NCBI GenBank assembly: GCA_963854735.1
Contig: OY978101.1
Location: 248,001-312,000 of the forward strand
From: Marvania coccoides
Taxonomy: Eukaryota > Chlorophyta > Trebouxiophyceae > Chlorellales > Chlorellaceae
Reading direction: 5' to 3'
DNA: 64,000 nt
In this document: positions 1 to 11,360 of the stretch, piece by piece
Layout: each line of letters begins with the position of its first letter
Numbering within the stretch: position 1 is the first letter of the stretch
The notes under the pieces: model-generated
Told to the model about the DNA's origin: nothing
Seen by the model: only the letters and a program-made list of their open reading frames with translations
Database searches by the model: none
Position numbers and translations under genes: made by a program

Positions 1-196
1 CATCAGATCAGTTTTCTATTAGGTCTGCAGTACAAGAAAGATGTAGGGGTCGTTGTGTCAGTGACAATACAAATAAAGTAGTGTTCTTTTGGGCAAGTCG
101 CCCACAAGTTCATCAGTATTTATTTAAATTAAAACTTGATTGGTTACTAGTTTCGTTGAGGGAGGCCTGTCGCGCAACGGCCAATCACCTTCAGAG

Positions 197-3100
197 ATGA
201 AGGCCTTTTTGATCATCACTCTCCTGGTGGCCTCATCTTGCTTCTCTGGTGAGCCCGCCTCTCTCTTTGGCCAGTTCCGCCCCTCACAACTCCCATTGCA
301 CTCTAATCCATGTATCCACACGAGTATATCCCACCGCTCCAAAAAAAAAATTGATGTACAATTTTACGCGCAATTTTTGGTACAACATTAAAAAAAAAAC
401 GTATTTCTAATGATACTTACGCCGTCTTCTTCCCCCCTTCCTACAGCTCATGGCGCCCGCCTCTTGAAGCAAGTGACCACCCTGCCTGTGTGCGGCCAAG
501 AGCCCACGCCTTTTGACCCTAACACCGACTTGGGAGCCATTTTTGGCGGTGGTGGTGCCACTGTGTTCACCGACCCAGTCGATGGAGCGGTCTCCGTTTG
601 GGAGTTTGAATTGTTATACAAAAGCGTAATGGAATCGTTATATATCCTTGGTGAGTTATTGAAAACCAATCATCGTTTTTCTGTAGTGGCAACAATGTTT
701 AAAACAATAGCTTTGCATTTTTTCTTCTATAATTTGCAGATTCTGCTCTGACAGGCACCGCTGGGGGAACCAAGGGCAAGATTAAAGACATTTTCAACCT
801 CGGGGAGTACGACGCTGCCGCGACAGCTGTCGCTACGGCCGCCCACATTGCCGCAAACCCGACAGCGTGGCCCTGGCTTGTCTCGGTCTACAGCAACGGT
901 GACCCCGCAGCTGATGAACGCATTTTGGATGGCAGCACCCAGACTGGTCCCTTCACCATGCCGGCTTCAGTAAACCCTGGATACCCGTCGCCTCTCCCAG
1001 GAGAGAAGTTTGCCTGCCCCGCTGGATCAACTCGCACCACCATCGTGACCTTAGCCTGCGGCGCCTCTGAGTTCTCTGTGGCCGATGGACACCAGGTGTA
1101 CACCGTCAACATGGTCGAGACCACCCCTTGCAATTTCGCTCTGGAGGTCCAGATCGAGGAAGCGTGCTCCTGCGGCTCGCCGCTGTGCGAGGCATCGGCG
1201 CTCTGCCCGTCGCCGCCGCCGCCCTCTCCCCCTCCGCCTAGCCCCTCTCCCCCTCCTCCCAGCCCCCCTCCGCCTAGCCCCTCTCCCCCTCCTCCCAGCC
1301 CCCCTCCGCCTAGCCCCTCTCCCCCTCCTCCCAGCCCCCCGCCGCCTTCCCCTCCTCCCCCTAACAGGTGCGTTTGCATTCGACGCCGCCTTCGAGGAGG
1401 GCTCGATAAGGACTGTGATTTTATGGGGAAGACAACCGCCATGCCTTAGTTTTCAATCAATTTGTTGCTTATTGCATTCTACTTATTATGCCACATTTGT
1501 ATGCAGTCCCCCACCGCCCAGCCCTCCTCCGCCCAGCCCCAGCCCTCCTCCGCCCGTTGTGGACTCGCCGCCGCCGCCTGAAGTCATTGCCGACAGTCCC
1601 CCTCCGCCCACAGGTAATTGGTATTTAGGCAAATGCATGCATTTGATCTGGAGTGCACTGCGATGAGCAGTTTATTAAACACATTTAAACATGCATTTTC
1701 TTTGATTGGCAATCTCACTCCACCATTTTGCCGGCTGGCTGCATCTTCCCTGTTTTTGTTTATCGTATGGACAAATCTTTCCGCTACAGACACATTTTCA
1801 CCGAAGTTTTGACCCCCTCTTCCTTCCGTCATTTTCAGTTGTTGTTGACTCCCCCCCGCCCCCCGTGCTGGCCTCGCCCCCTCCTCCCGTGCTGTCTTCT
1901 CCCCCGCCCCCCGTGCTGGCCTCGCCCCCTCCTCCCGTGCTGTCTTCTCCCCCGCCCCCCGTGCTGGCCTCGCCTCCTCCTCCCGTGCTGTCTTCTCCCC
2001 CGCCCCCCGTGCTGGCCTCGCCTCCTCCTCCCGTGCTGTCTTCTCCCCCGCCCCCCGTGCTGGCCTCGCCTCCTCCTCCCGTGCTGTCTTCTCCCCCGCC
2101 CCCCGTGCTGGCCTCGCCTCCTCCTCCCGTGCTGTCTTCTCCCCCGCCCCCTGTGGTCGTTTCTAGCCCGCCGCCCCCAGCAACGACCACAACTACTGGT
2201 ACCGAGCCCGTGGTCCTCCCTACCTGCACTTTCACTGCGGCCGCTGGACGTCGCTACACAAGCCAAAACAACGCTGCCCAGCGCATCAGCAGCACCACTA
2301 ACATCGCCAACGCCGCTGCCTGCGAGGCCATGTGTTCCAACTCGGCGGCGTGCCTGACATTCACCTTTGTGAACAACAACCGCCAAAACCGCCGCGTTTG
2401 CGACCTCTTCTCGGTAGCTTCTACTTCGGTAAGTCCACAATTCGATTTATTTACTGGACACGCTGACGCTATACGCCCTTATATAAGCGCCACTTCTGAA
2501 GTATATTTTAATTATCAATACTTTTCTTTCTTGCAGCTGACGAGCGCCAACAACAACCAGGCGACCAGCGGCTCCAAGACCTGCACCACCGTGGTGGCCT
2601 CATCACCCCCTCCTCCCGTGCTGTCTTCTCCCCCGCCCCCCGTGCTGGCCTCGCCTCCTCCTCCCGTCCTGTCTTCTCCCCCGCCCCCCGTGCTGGCCTC
2701 GCCTCCTCCTCCCGTGCTGTCTTCTCCCCCGCCCCCTGTGGTCGTTTCTAGCCCGCCGCCCCCAGCAGCGACCACAACTACTGGTACCGAGCCCGTGGTC
2801 CTCCCTACCTGCACTTTCACTGCGGCCGCTGGACGTCGCTACACAAGCCAAAACAACGCTGCCCAGCGCATCAGCAGCACCACTAACATCGCCAACGCCG
2901 CTGCCTGCGAGGCCATGTGTTCCAACTCGGCGGCGTGCCTGACATTCACCTTTGTGAACAACAACCGCCAAAACCGCCGCGTTTGCGACCTCTTCTCGGT
3001 AGCTTCTACTTCGGTAAGTCCACAATTCGATTTATTTACTGGACACGCTGACGCTAACGCCCTTATATAAGCGCCACTTCTGAAGTATATTTTAATTATC

Positions 3101-3522
3101 AATACTTTTCTTTCTTGCAGCTGACGAGCGCCAACAACAACCAGGCGACCAGCGGCTCCAAGACCTGCACCACCGTGGTGGCGGCATCACCCCCTCCTCC
3201 CGTAGTGGCGGCATCCCCTCCTCCCCCCGTCGTCGCCCCTGTGGTCGTCCCCCCCACTGCCACCTGCACCTTCACCACCGTCACTCGCACCAGGTACCAG
3301 TCCGGGAACTTGGCGCTGCAGCGCATCAGCCAGACCCCCGGTGTGGCCAACGTGGCTGCCTGCCGAGCGCTGTGCACCGCCGTTGGCCCCACCTGCAGAA
3401 CGTACTCGTACGACTCGGCAAACCCGCGCACTTGCAACCTGTTCAACGTGCCGGCCACTTCGCTGACTGTGACCACGCGCAACGTCAGGAACTGGACCAG
3501 TGGGGCCCAGAACTGTGTGTAA
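197..3522 (+). CDS. Secreted PAN-domain hydroxyproline-rich (SPPPP) glycoprotein
   Basis: Seven exons read by splice signals and frame: 197-248, 447-650, 740-1367, 1507-1613, 1839-2428, 2537-3013, 3121-3522, giving 819 residues. Residues 1-17 are a signal peptide (MKAFLIITLLVASSCFS). The N-terminal 300 residues are globular and end in a cysteine-rich segment (FACPAGSTRTT, LACG, TTPCNF, EEACSC) that looks like the C-terminal half of an MRH-type lectin domain; that assignment is tentative. Next come SPPPP blocks typical of hydroxyproline-rich wall proteins, then three six-cysteine PAN/apple-like domains separated by further SPPPPV[LV][AS] spacers. The first two PAN domains are nearly identical and each is cut by the same phase-0 intron; the third is diverged and has no intron. 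Likely role: extracellular matrix or cell-wall glycoprotein that binds carbohydrate or protein. Family-level call is firm, exact function unknown. Confidence 0.8.
1850..2160 (+). repeat. 48-bp coding minisatellite encoding SPPPPVLA/SPPPPVLS
   Basis: A 48-bp unit starts at 1865, 1913, 1961, 2009, 2057 and 2105 and encodes alternating SPPPPVLA and SPPPPVLS octapeptides. The copies differ by few bases. A shorter array of the same unit lies at 2605-2750. It forms the proline-rich spacer in front of each PAN domain. Confidence 0.9.
2155..3120 (+). repeat. About 585-bp tandem duplication of a PAN exon plus its intron
   Basis: The segment around 2155-2536 recurs about 584-585 bp downstream, ending at 3120. 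It covers the end of the proline spacer, the PAN exon and the whole following intron. The only differences I see are a few bases, for example cagcaacgacc against cagcagcgacc, and a short deletion in the intron (gctatacgcc against gctaacgcc). Near-identity extending through the intron implies a recent duplication or gene conversion. Confidence 0.85.
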
Positions 3523-5154
3523 TCGTGCCAGATTGCAAATATTCTTTCATGTGTATGTTTCGCCTTCCCACTATGATGTTTATTATCCTCTCTGTTAGCT
3601 GCATTACCGTTATCAAGTCCCTCTGATACCTTTTTTTTTCTCCTGCGCTTCTGTTTATTTCAACATATATTGCGCTTCTTCTGTTCCATTTCTTTTTCCT
3701 CGGATTTCTGCGCTTGACAGTGGCATGGTGTCCCCCAACTGGGAATGCTGGGCCACAGCGCAATGCAAGAAGCGCGCTGTCTTGCCTGCTCAGTGTCCTC
3801 CCCCAATGCTTTTCCCCAACGCCATGAAATTTTCATCATGTTGCTGCAGTTAATATTCGTTCGGTTCAATGATCTTCCCATTCATTCACGTATCCCTATT
3901 TATGCAACTTTGACCATTTTATCCCCTGTAAAGCTTATTTTTACAACAACAAACAGTCTTTAGAACGGCGCAGCTCAATTGCAACGGGTCGTTTCACAAA
4001 CGCAGGCCCGATACAAAACAAAATGCAAATTTGAGGGTTTATCCTCCGCACAGAGACGGCAACAAAGGCCACACAGCAGAGTGGTAAGCTTGGTCATAAC
4101 AATTAAGCCAGGAGCTTACTGCCGCACTGACGACCTCTGTGGAGGGGAACAGCTCCACCGCCAGCCCCTCCGACACAGTTGCAGTATTCAAAACCTCTTG
4201 TTTTAGCTCGCTATTTCTGACGAGTTTAATTAATTTTGTGTTGAAATCTGGATTTGGATCGTCCTCAAACTCTCCGCTAACGCTGCTCTTCAAGAGTACT
4301 GCAAGGGCTCAGCAGCGATGGGAGTGGGCCAGATGTTGCTGCCACAGCTGACCACATGGGTTCCACATCCTACGGTGAATTCTTTGGCTACACTTGGCAA
4401 GTTTTTTCAACGACGCCAGTATCCCCCCTTCTAAGAAAATTCCCCTGATAAACAGCTACTCCTTCCTGCTTCATGGGCTTCCCCTTCATTCACTTCCCTT
4501 TATGCAACAAACTTTTTCGGTTAAGGTTATTTTATAGGTTTCAAGGTGCATAACAACAAACAGTCTTCAAACCGCGGCAGAGGCTCAATTGCAGAACGGG
4601 GCTTCCACAAATGCAGGCCTGTTTGGACCACATGCATTGCACTACTAGGGCTAAAATACGGCATTCAGAGCATAGGATTGAATTAATTATCCTCGGTGCT
4701 TATCGGGCATATGAAAGAAGAGCATAGGATTGAACCACTGGTGACTCTGCCAGCCGGAATATTGAGTTTTACTCACCGCTGCTGCAGCTGGCACTAGAAA
4801 AAAGCTATCTTCTGCAGGAATCGTTCATAACGCAGGAAGATTTCGAAGATCTGTGGCTGTATGCAATTTATTTCTGAAAGTGAAAGGAAAAAAGAACGCA
4901 TAGCACCGAAAAAATCGGCGGAATAACAAATTTCAAAGTTCTTTTGAAACCAGGCATAATTCGCCCCACTCACCAGTACTTCATTTGCGACTAGAATATA
5001 CCATTTTCCTGGCTGTAAATCAAGAAAATCGGCACTTTTTCTCTTCTATTTTCCATTTCCTTTCTTTTTGTGAAGCAACTGTCGGACACCAAGATCAGCA
5101 CTTCGCCAGTTTTATTGTTTATTTTAATACTTTTTTATTGCAACGTCAAACTCC
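3523..5154. other. AT-rich intergenic region with two diverged repeat copies
   Basis: No convincing gene. Two diverged copies of a block of about 130 bp lie near 3885-4015 and 4480-4620, sharing ttcattcac, acaacaaacagtctt, gctcaattgca and a cacaaa.gcaggcc block. A moderately GC-rich patch at 4039-4351 has an open frame on the minus strand (84 codons) with no recognisable domain; it may be a gene remnant. Confidence 0.5.
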
Positions 5155-6736
5155 ATGATGAAGGCATCCACAGGCCTCACCCTGCTTGCCACTCTACTGG
5201 TTGCCGGCAGTTTTGTGCCCCACACGGTTTCCGCAGCTCGTTCTCTCCCGGATGGCGCTCCCGAGGTAAAGAGAACACGGTTAAATACGTTATTAGCGTC
5301 AAGTGCGCGTGTCCCTCCAGTTATTTTCCTTCCCGTTAACGCATTACGACGTCATTCAGCAGCAGGCCCTCCTGCCCTTTCTTGTGCCATTTTGTGGCAC
5401 CAGCTGGTTTTTATTTCATTACAGGCCTTCACGCACTATAATAGCTGCTATTGCCTGTAATTTTTTCCTGTGCCTATTTTGCTGATGCAGGCTGACGACG
5501 TGAGCGGGGCTCCCCTGGGCATGCTGTTCAGCGGGGACGGAACCGCTTACAGCGAGGCTGTGGAGAACGGCACAGGCAAGTAATATACTGCAGTTTTTGT
5601 TGTTGGTGAAAGTAGTTGATACATTTGTTCCCCTGTAATTTGTAAAACCTTGAAGCCTGTAAAACGTGTTCAAAACCTGTAAAACTTGAAAATACGACGT
5701 GTCATTCTCTCCAACTTTTCCAGGTTTTGCATGCTCTTACCGCCACCTCAACGACTGGTCTCGCAAATACTTCGTGGCCATCAACAACGACCAAGTACGA
5801 TCAGCATTACTAAGCATTTTATTGTTTGCATTCTTTTCTCACTGGTACAGTCCTCGCCATTTCTTTAAATTAAATTTAATTTTTTTTACTTCAGTGGGAG
5901 GAAGGCCGAAATTGCGGCCGCTGCGTGATGGCCAAGTGCACCGACCCGATGTGCACCACCGCCGAGGAAGAAGTCAAGCTCTACATTACCGACAAATGCC
6001 CCGAATGCAAAAAGGGTACGCCAAACTCTTCATTTATTTTCCCATCAAATGCCATTGATGTTTTTTCATATTGATGTAAATTAATATAATAAAATAATAA
6101 AATAAAGACATGTAATAAAATAATTCTTGCCCCTTCCGCAGGCGACCTGGATCTCTCGATTCCTGCCTATCGTGAGGTCACAGGGCTGTGGCCCCACCGC
6201 CTGCAGTTCTCCTGGAAGTTCGTTGACTGCGGGGACTCCATCCAGGGCACCATCAAAATGGACCCCAAGGTACGGGTCTTTCGAAAGAATTCTTCTCTTA
6301 ACCTTGAAACCTTGAAACCTTGAATCTGCGTGTATTTTTACTTTTTCTCATTTTTCATTCGTCGTGATGTTGCCTTTGCATGCCGCCCATAAATGTGGCG
6401 AAACTCACCCCGACGACAAAAGGGTCGCTGGGCTGTATTCCCTTTCTTCACAACTAACTCGCATGCTCTTCACGATTTCTTTTTCAGGACGGCATCAACG
6501 ACCACTGGGCTGCCTTCTATCTCTCCAACATGCGCTACCCCGTAGTCTCCGCCACCCTCGACGGCTACAAAATGCAGCGCGAGCAGTTTGGATTCTGGAT
6601 TTTCAACAAGCCGCTCGCAGACGGCCCCCACACCCTCGAGCTCACGTCTGAGAACGGCGAAAAGCTCACCACCGCCGTGGAAGACGTTCTCCAGCCAGGG
6701 GTGGACTTGGGGGTCCAGTTCAAGATCGGGCCCTGA
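5155..6736 (+). CDS. Expansin-like secreted protein (double-psi barrel plus CBM63-like domain)
   Basis: Six exons: 5155-5265, 5491-5575, 5724-5794, 5895-6015, 6142-6269, 6488-6736; 254 residues. A signal peptide covers about residues 1-27 (to HTVSA). The barrel domain contains GDGTAYS, ACSYRHLNDW, NCGRCVMAKC and YITDKCPECKKGDLDLS, including the TD and LDLS motifs of microbial and algal expansins and several paired cysteines. The C-terminal part (INDHWAAFYLSNMRYP, FGFWIF, LELTSENG) matches the expansin cellulose-binding beta-sandwich (CBM63). Known family role: non-hydrolytic wall loosening; wall targeting here is inferred. Intron 2 starts with GC (GCAAGT at 5576), since frame continuity allows no nearby GT donor. 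It lies in tandem 1.6 kb downstream of another secreted wall-type gene. Confidence 0.85.
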
Positions 6737-8141
6737 TTAAAGACGTTCTTCAACACGGAATAGATCTTATCTTTGGGGCATTCAGATTGAGAGTCGGCCC
6801 CGCCGAGTAGATTTTTTCATGATTTTTTTAAAGCACCTCTCCCACGAAAGCGGGAGAGGCGTGAACAGTGGGGCACCCCTGTATAGAATTTTTCACTTAC
6901 TTTCTGACGATGACCTCTCTTTTATTACAAAAGAATAACATTTTCAGCCCACGCACGACCCCCATTTTTTCATTCTTTTATTTCATTCATCCATGGACCT
7001 TGGGCTTGTCCAATATTTTAGAGTTTGTATTATTTTGTAGCGCGCAGATTTGATTCTTTCTCAATGATTTTTTAAAAAGATTGTAAGAAACAACAAGTGT
7101 TTTCGAATCGCAGCGGTCCCCATGCATGCAAAAGCCCTTCTTTGTCTCGCCCTAAGATGTCGGATGTAGCGCAAATGAGTATGCATCATTCAACTGGGGC
7201 AAGCTTTAACTGAACACCGAGCCCTTAGAAAAACAGCTCAAGTTGTTGGGTTTTCTTTCTTTTATTAAATTTTGTTTTATATTTTCTGCTTGCACTTCGG
7301 TGCCAGTCTGCTACGGGGCCTTAGTTGCCCTTTTGTGCGGACTTTAAACCCTGTAATGTATGTATTTATGTAAGTCCACCCAGAAAACGTGGATGGTCGC
7401 AATGACCTTGAGGAGGGCCAGACAGCGCTGGGCAGCGTGCGAAGGCAGGGCGGCACTCGTAGCGCCGCTCCAAGCAGATATCTTGCTGGCATCAAGTGAA
7501 GTCCACGTGCTGACCGCCAGGTCCAGCTGGAGGAGGCGAGCGGCGCCATCAATGCGACCATGGCTGCCAGCCTTGGGTCTTAACTGAAGAGATTCTCTAG
7601 CCATGCATCAAGGTTACTTGCGTCGTTTTCTCGCTGTGTAATTTGTTATACACAAATCCTCACTACTCTTCTCGTAATTCAGAGTCATGCTCGCAGGAGC
7701 GATGTTCCAGGCCAAGAATAAAATCTGCTGAAAGCTTTAAACGCATGCCCTTCTATCTTGCGGGAATTCCAATGTTCTGATTATTACTTTGCGGGGATAA
7801 TATTGCGCTAGAATAATGGGGAATGCAGTAGCGGCGGTGGGAATTACATTTAAAGAATATTTGCAGGTCACAAAGCACCGCAAGCCGTCTATTCTCCCAA
7901 CCCATATATACCGTATTAAATTGAGCTACCATTGACACTATTTTATGTGCTAGCCGCGTGAATGACAGCTGAATATTTTTAAATCGTCAGAAGGGGGGCA
8001 TGTTCAATAAATCAAGGCAATTTTAGAGTTTATAAAATTATATTATAAAATGCTGGTTGCATCAACTATTAAAATGCCCAGTCGTGGCTGAAAGTCTTCA
8101 TTTTTATTTCACAATTAAATCACTGAGAACGCACAAAAAAA
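6737..8141. other. AT-rich intergenic region with a GC-rich island
   Basis: Mostly AT-rich. A GC-richer island at about 7290-7600 stands out and has open frames on both strands without start context or a recognisable domain. The stretch at about 7336-7354 (gcggactttaaaccctgta) recurs at about 19317-19335 inside an intron of another gene, so the island may be a dispersed repeat or gene remnant. I see nothing else in the region. Confidence 0.45.
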
Positions 8142-11098
8142 ATGAACTTTGGGTTCGATCTCAGTGATCTCAGCTCGGGGCTGAACAGTTTATCGAATAT
8201 TGGCGAAACTTTGGCGAAAATCAAGGACGATGTTGAGAACTCGATTGAATCTCAGCTTCAGGCAGATCGCCTTGGAGTGCGCCCCGACGGCAGCACGACG
8301 CCCAAGGAAGGCGGTGAGTTTGCCTCTTTGTTTATACTGTGCAGCCCTGGTGCGCAGACCATCGCTCTCATCCCTGAATATTGCTTTTCCCCCCCTTGCC
8401 TGGCTGCAGATGGAGAGGGCGATTGGCTGGGCCTTGACGTCTTTCGCTCGCTAGTAGGCGGCGGAGAGGAGGCCTCGGAAGCCCCTACAGACGCTGAGCC
8501 TGCGCCAGCTGCGGAAAAATCCCCCAAACCTGTGGAAATAGCAACCACCGCCGTCCCAGCAGAAGCAGGAGCGGAGCAGCAGCTAGATGCACCTCCTGCT
8601 GCCATTGCTGCTGAAGAAGGCCCCGCAGACAGCGAGACAATACCTCAGCCTGCTGTGGAGGCGCCGCAACCCACCCCTGCCGCTGTGGAGGAGGCTGAGA
8701 AAGAAGAAGCAGCGGCAGCTGAGCCGCCTCCTACTGCTGCCATTGAAGAGCCCCTCCTGGCGAGGCAAGTGAGCTCTGCCGCAGAGGCGGCTGCCACCGT
8801 GGCTGAAGGCCTTGAAGCGGCGGCGCTGGCCATGCCAGCCGTGGTGGCAGCAGCGGCGGCACAGGCGTTCCATCATCAGCCAGAGGCGGCAGCGGCAGAT
8901 ATAGTTGGGAGCGAAGGAAAAGGCGCCCCAGCAGCAGCAGAAGCAGCAATAACTCTCCCGCAGGAGCTGGCGAGTCCCAGGACTGTTCCAGTTGCGCCTG
9001 CAGCGGACGTTTCTCAGTTGGATGCGGAGGAATTGCGGGCGATGGTGACGACGCTTGGCGAGGTTTTGGCCGCCCGGGAGGCGCAGCTGCAGCGCAAGGC
9101 GCAGGAGGCGGCCAGCGTGGCGACGGCGATGGAGGCGCTGACGAGGAAGAACGAGGAGCTGGTGATGGCCAAGGCGAAAGTGTCTGAGAAAGACTTGGAG
9201 GAGATGCGAGCGTGAGTAGAAGAAATAACAGGCGTTATTATCAACGCTTTCCTATCGACTTTAGTGATATTTATCGATGGTTTAATGCTGCTAAACATGA
9301 ATTTAAACCATGCGTCTTCATTTTCCGTATACTCCGTTCTCTCTGCAGTGAATTTGAGGGGCGGCTGGCGGCGGCAGACCGCAAGGCCAAGTCCCTCACG
9401 CGGGAACGCGACTCCCTGCGGCGCAGCAACAAGGCCGCCGACGTGAACGCGCTGCTGAAGCAGAAGGACGAAGAGATTCGGCAGGTCATGGAGGAGGGCG
9501 AGGCGCTCAGCAAAAAGCAGCTGGCGCAGGAGACAGTCATCAAACAGCTGCGGACGCGCGCCAAAGAGTACAAAGATGAGCTGGAGACGCTCACGGGGCG
9601 GCTTGAGGCGGCGGAGGGCCGGTCTCAGGCAGCAGCATCCGACCGGGATGCAAAAGCCCACGAAATTACGGCCCTGCAGGAGCACCACCTCGCGGAGCTG
9701 GAGGCGGAGCGGCAGCACTTTGAGCGGCTGCTGGGGGAGGCCCGCACGTCGGCTGCCGTGGCGGAAAAGCGCGCAGAGGAGGCGGTGAAGGTGGGAGCTG
9801 CCCGGAAGCTGAGGGACGCTGAATCGAGGGTGGAGGTGCTGGAAAGCAGCATGGACAGGCTGAGGGAGGAGCTGGAGCGCCAACGCGCGGCAGCGGACGA
9901 GCGGGAGGACCTGCTGGCTGCTGAAGTCGTGGAGCTGCAGCGCCAGTGTGCAGCGGCGGAGGCGCGGCAGCAGGAGCTGCAGACGAGGCTGCCCGAGGCC
10001 ACCGCGCCGCTGCTGCGTCAGCTGGAGGTTCTGCAGAACACGATGGAGGCGCAGGCGGAGGCTGCCGGCCAGACGGAGCGCACGCTGCAGGAGCAGCTGG
10101 CGGCGGCGGCGGCAGATGCCAGGGACGCGAGCTCCCGGGCGATTGTGGCTGAGGAGGCGGTTGAAGCGGTAGAGGCGCGGTGTCAGGGCCTGCTGGAGCA
10201 GCTCAAAGCGGCGCAGGAGGCGGTGCAGAAGGCGGAAGCGGCAGCAACAGAGGACCGAAGAGGCCGAAGAGCTGCCGAATCGGTAGTCAACCGGCTGCGC
10301 TCCGACCTGGCGTCGGCGCAAGAGTCGCTGGCCACGCTGGAGACGGTTTACGCGCAGCAGATGGAGGCGCTGCAAGCGAGGGAGGCGGAGGCAGCGCGAG
10401 CGGCGGCGGCGCTGCGCGAGGAGCTGCAGTCGCGCGCTGCCGCGGCCGCAGCGAACCTGGAGCCACAGCCGCCGGCGCTGGCGGCCCCTGGATTCAAGTG
10501 GGTGATGCTGCGGGAGGGAGAGGACGCTGCACCCGGCGGAGGAGGGGGGAGAGAGCAGCTTGTCGGAGCAGCGAGCGCACAGGCTGAAGCAGCCAACGCT
10601 GCAGCGTCAGACCCGCAGCCCCCTGGCTCACTACAGCAGCAGGAAAACGGAGGAGGGGAGGGTTCTCGTTCCCTTCCAGGCGGCGGCACGCCATTCTGGG
10701 CCGTGCCAGACGGCATTGTGTCCGCTCTGGCTGCCGCCACGCGCAGCGGCCCCGCTGCGGACATAGCGCAGTTGGCGGCCTTGCAGCGGGCGGTGCGGGA
10801 CCTGCAGGCCACCCGGGACCGCCTTTCCGAGGAGCTGGTCCGAGCTGAGGGCGAGGCAGCGGCGGGGCGGTCGGCGGCGGCGCGCGCCGCGGAGCTGCAG
10901 CTGGACGTGGCGGTACTGCAGGCGCGGTACGCTTCCGCTGTTGAGATTGTCGGCGAGCGGGAGGAGCGCATAGAGGAGCTTGCCGCTGACGTGGTGGACA
11001 TGCGTGAGGGGTACCGAGCGCAGATCTCGCAGCTGGCGGACGACCTGCAGATGTGCCGGCAGCGGGTGGCGGAGCTGATGGCGGTGGCTGACGGGTAA
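8142..11098 (+). CDS. TMF/golgin candidate 5-type Golgi coiled-coil protein
   Basis: Three exons: 8142-8313, 8410-9211, 9349-11098; 907 residues. The first intron (96 bp) is a multiple of three with no stop, so retention would keep the frame. After an acidic, alanine/glutamate-rich N-terminal half comes a long coiled coil starting near residue 290. The segment LLKQKDEEIRQVMEEGEALS, followed by KQLAQETVIKQLRTRAKEY, is the conserved TMF DNA-binding-domain signature. The C-terminus (EIVGEREERIEELAADVVDM, then REGYRAQISQL) matches the conserved TMF C-terminal Rab6-binding region. Family role: Golgi tether/golgin (TMF1 in animals, GC5 in plants) in vesicle traffic. The start ATG follows AAAAAAA and has no in-frame ATG upstream. 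Confidence 0.85.
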
Positions 11099-11360
11099 TA
11101 ATTTATTGCAAAGTGAAGCAAACACAGAGCAGGCGGCCCGTGGGCGTTCAGTTTTTTTTTAACAGCAGCAGCAGGCTCTGGGAGTTTGTTTTCAGCGTGG
11201 CGCATGAAGAGCGGGATGATACAATGATACGCTTTTAATTATTCAGAGAGGCTGCAGCATGACAGCATTAAGAGCGCTCACAAGGCACGCTCTTTTCACT
11301 CGACTTGTCCCCGCCCATTTAGCTTTAAAAAATTCCGCAATGCCGCAAGCGCCTCATTCC

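Noticed and set aside
888..1442. Glycine-rich open frame opposite the SPPPP repeats, and similar ones at 1798-2235 and 2515-2820
   Set aside because: They are the complement of proline-rich coding repeats; repeat composition keeps the antisense frame open.
1850..2760. Regular repeats that might suggest a CRISPR array
   Set aside because: Repeats are contiguous 48-bp coding units with no unique spacers, within a eukaryotic gene.
8314..8409. Treating the first golgin intron as coding
   Set aside because: It is open and in frame, but has good GT-AG borders, a pyrimidine tract and non-coiled-coil hydrophobic sequence; retention remains possible.
9014..10375. 453-codon open frame antisense to the golgin gene
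   Set aside because: Shadow of GC-rich coiled-coil codons; low-complexity Leu/Arg/Gln with no domain.
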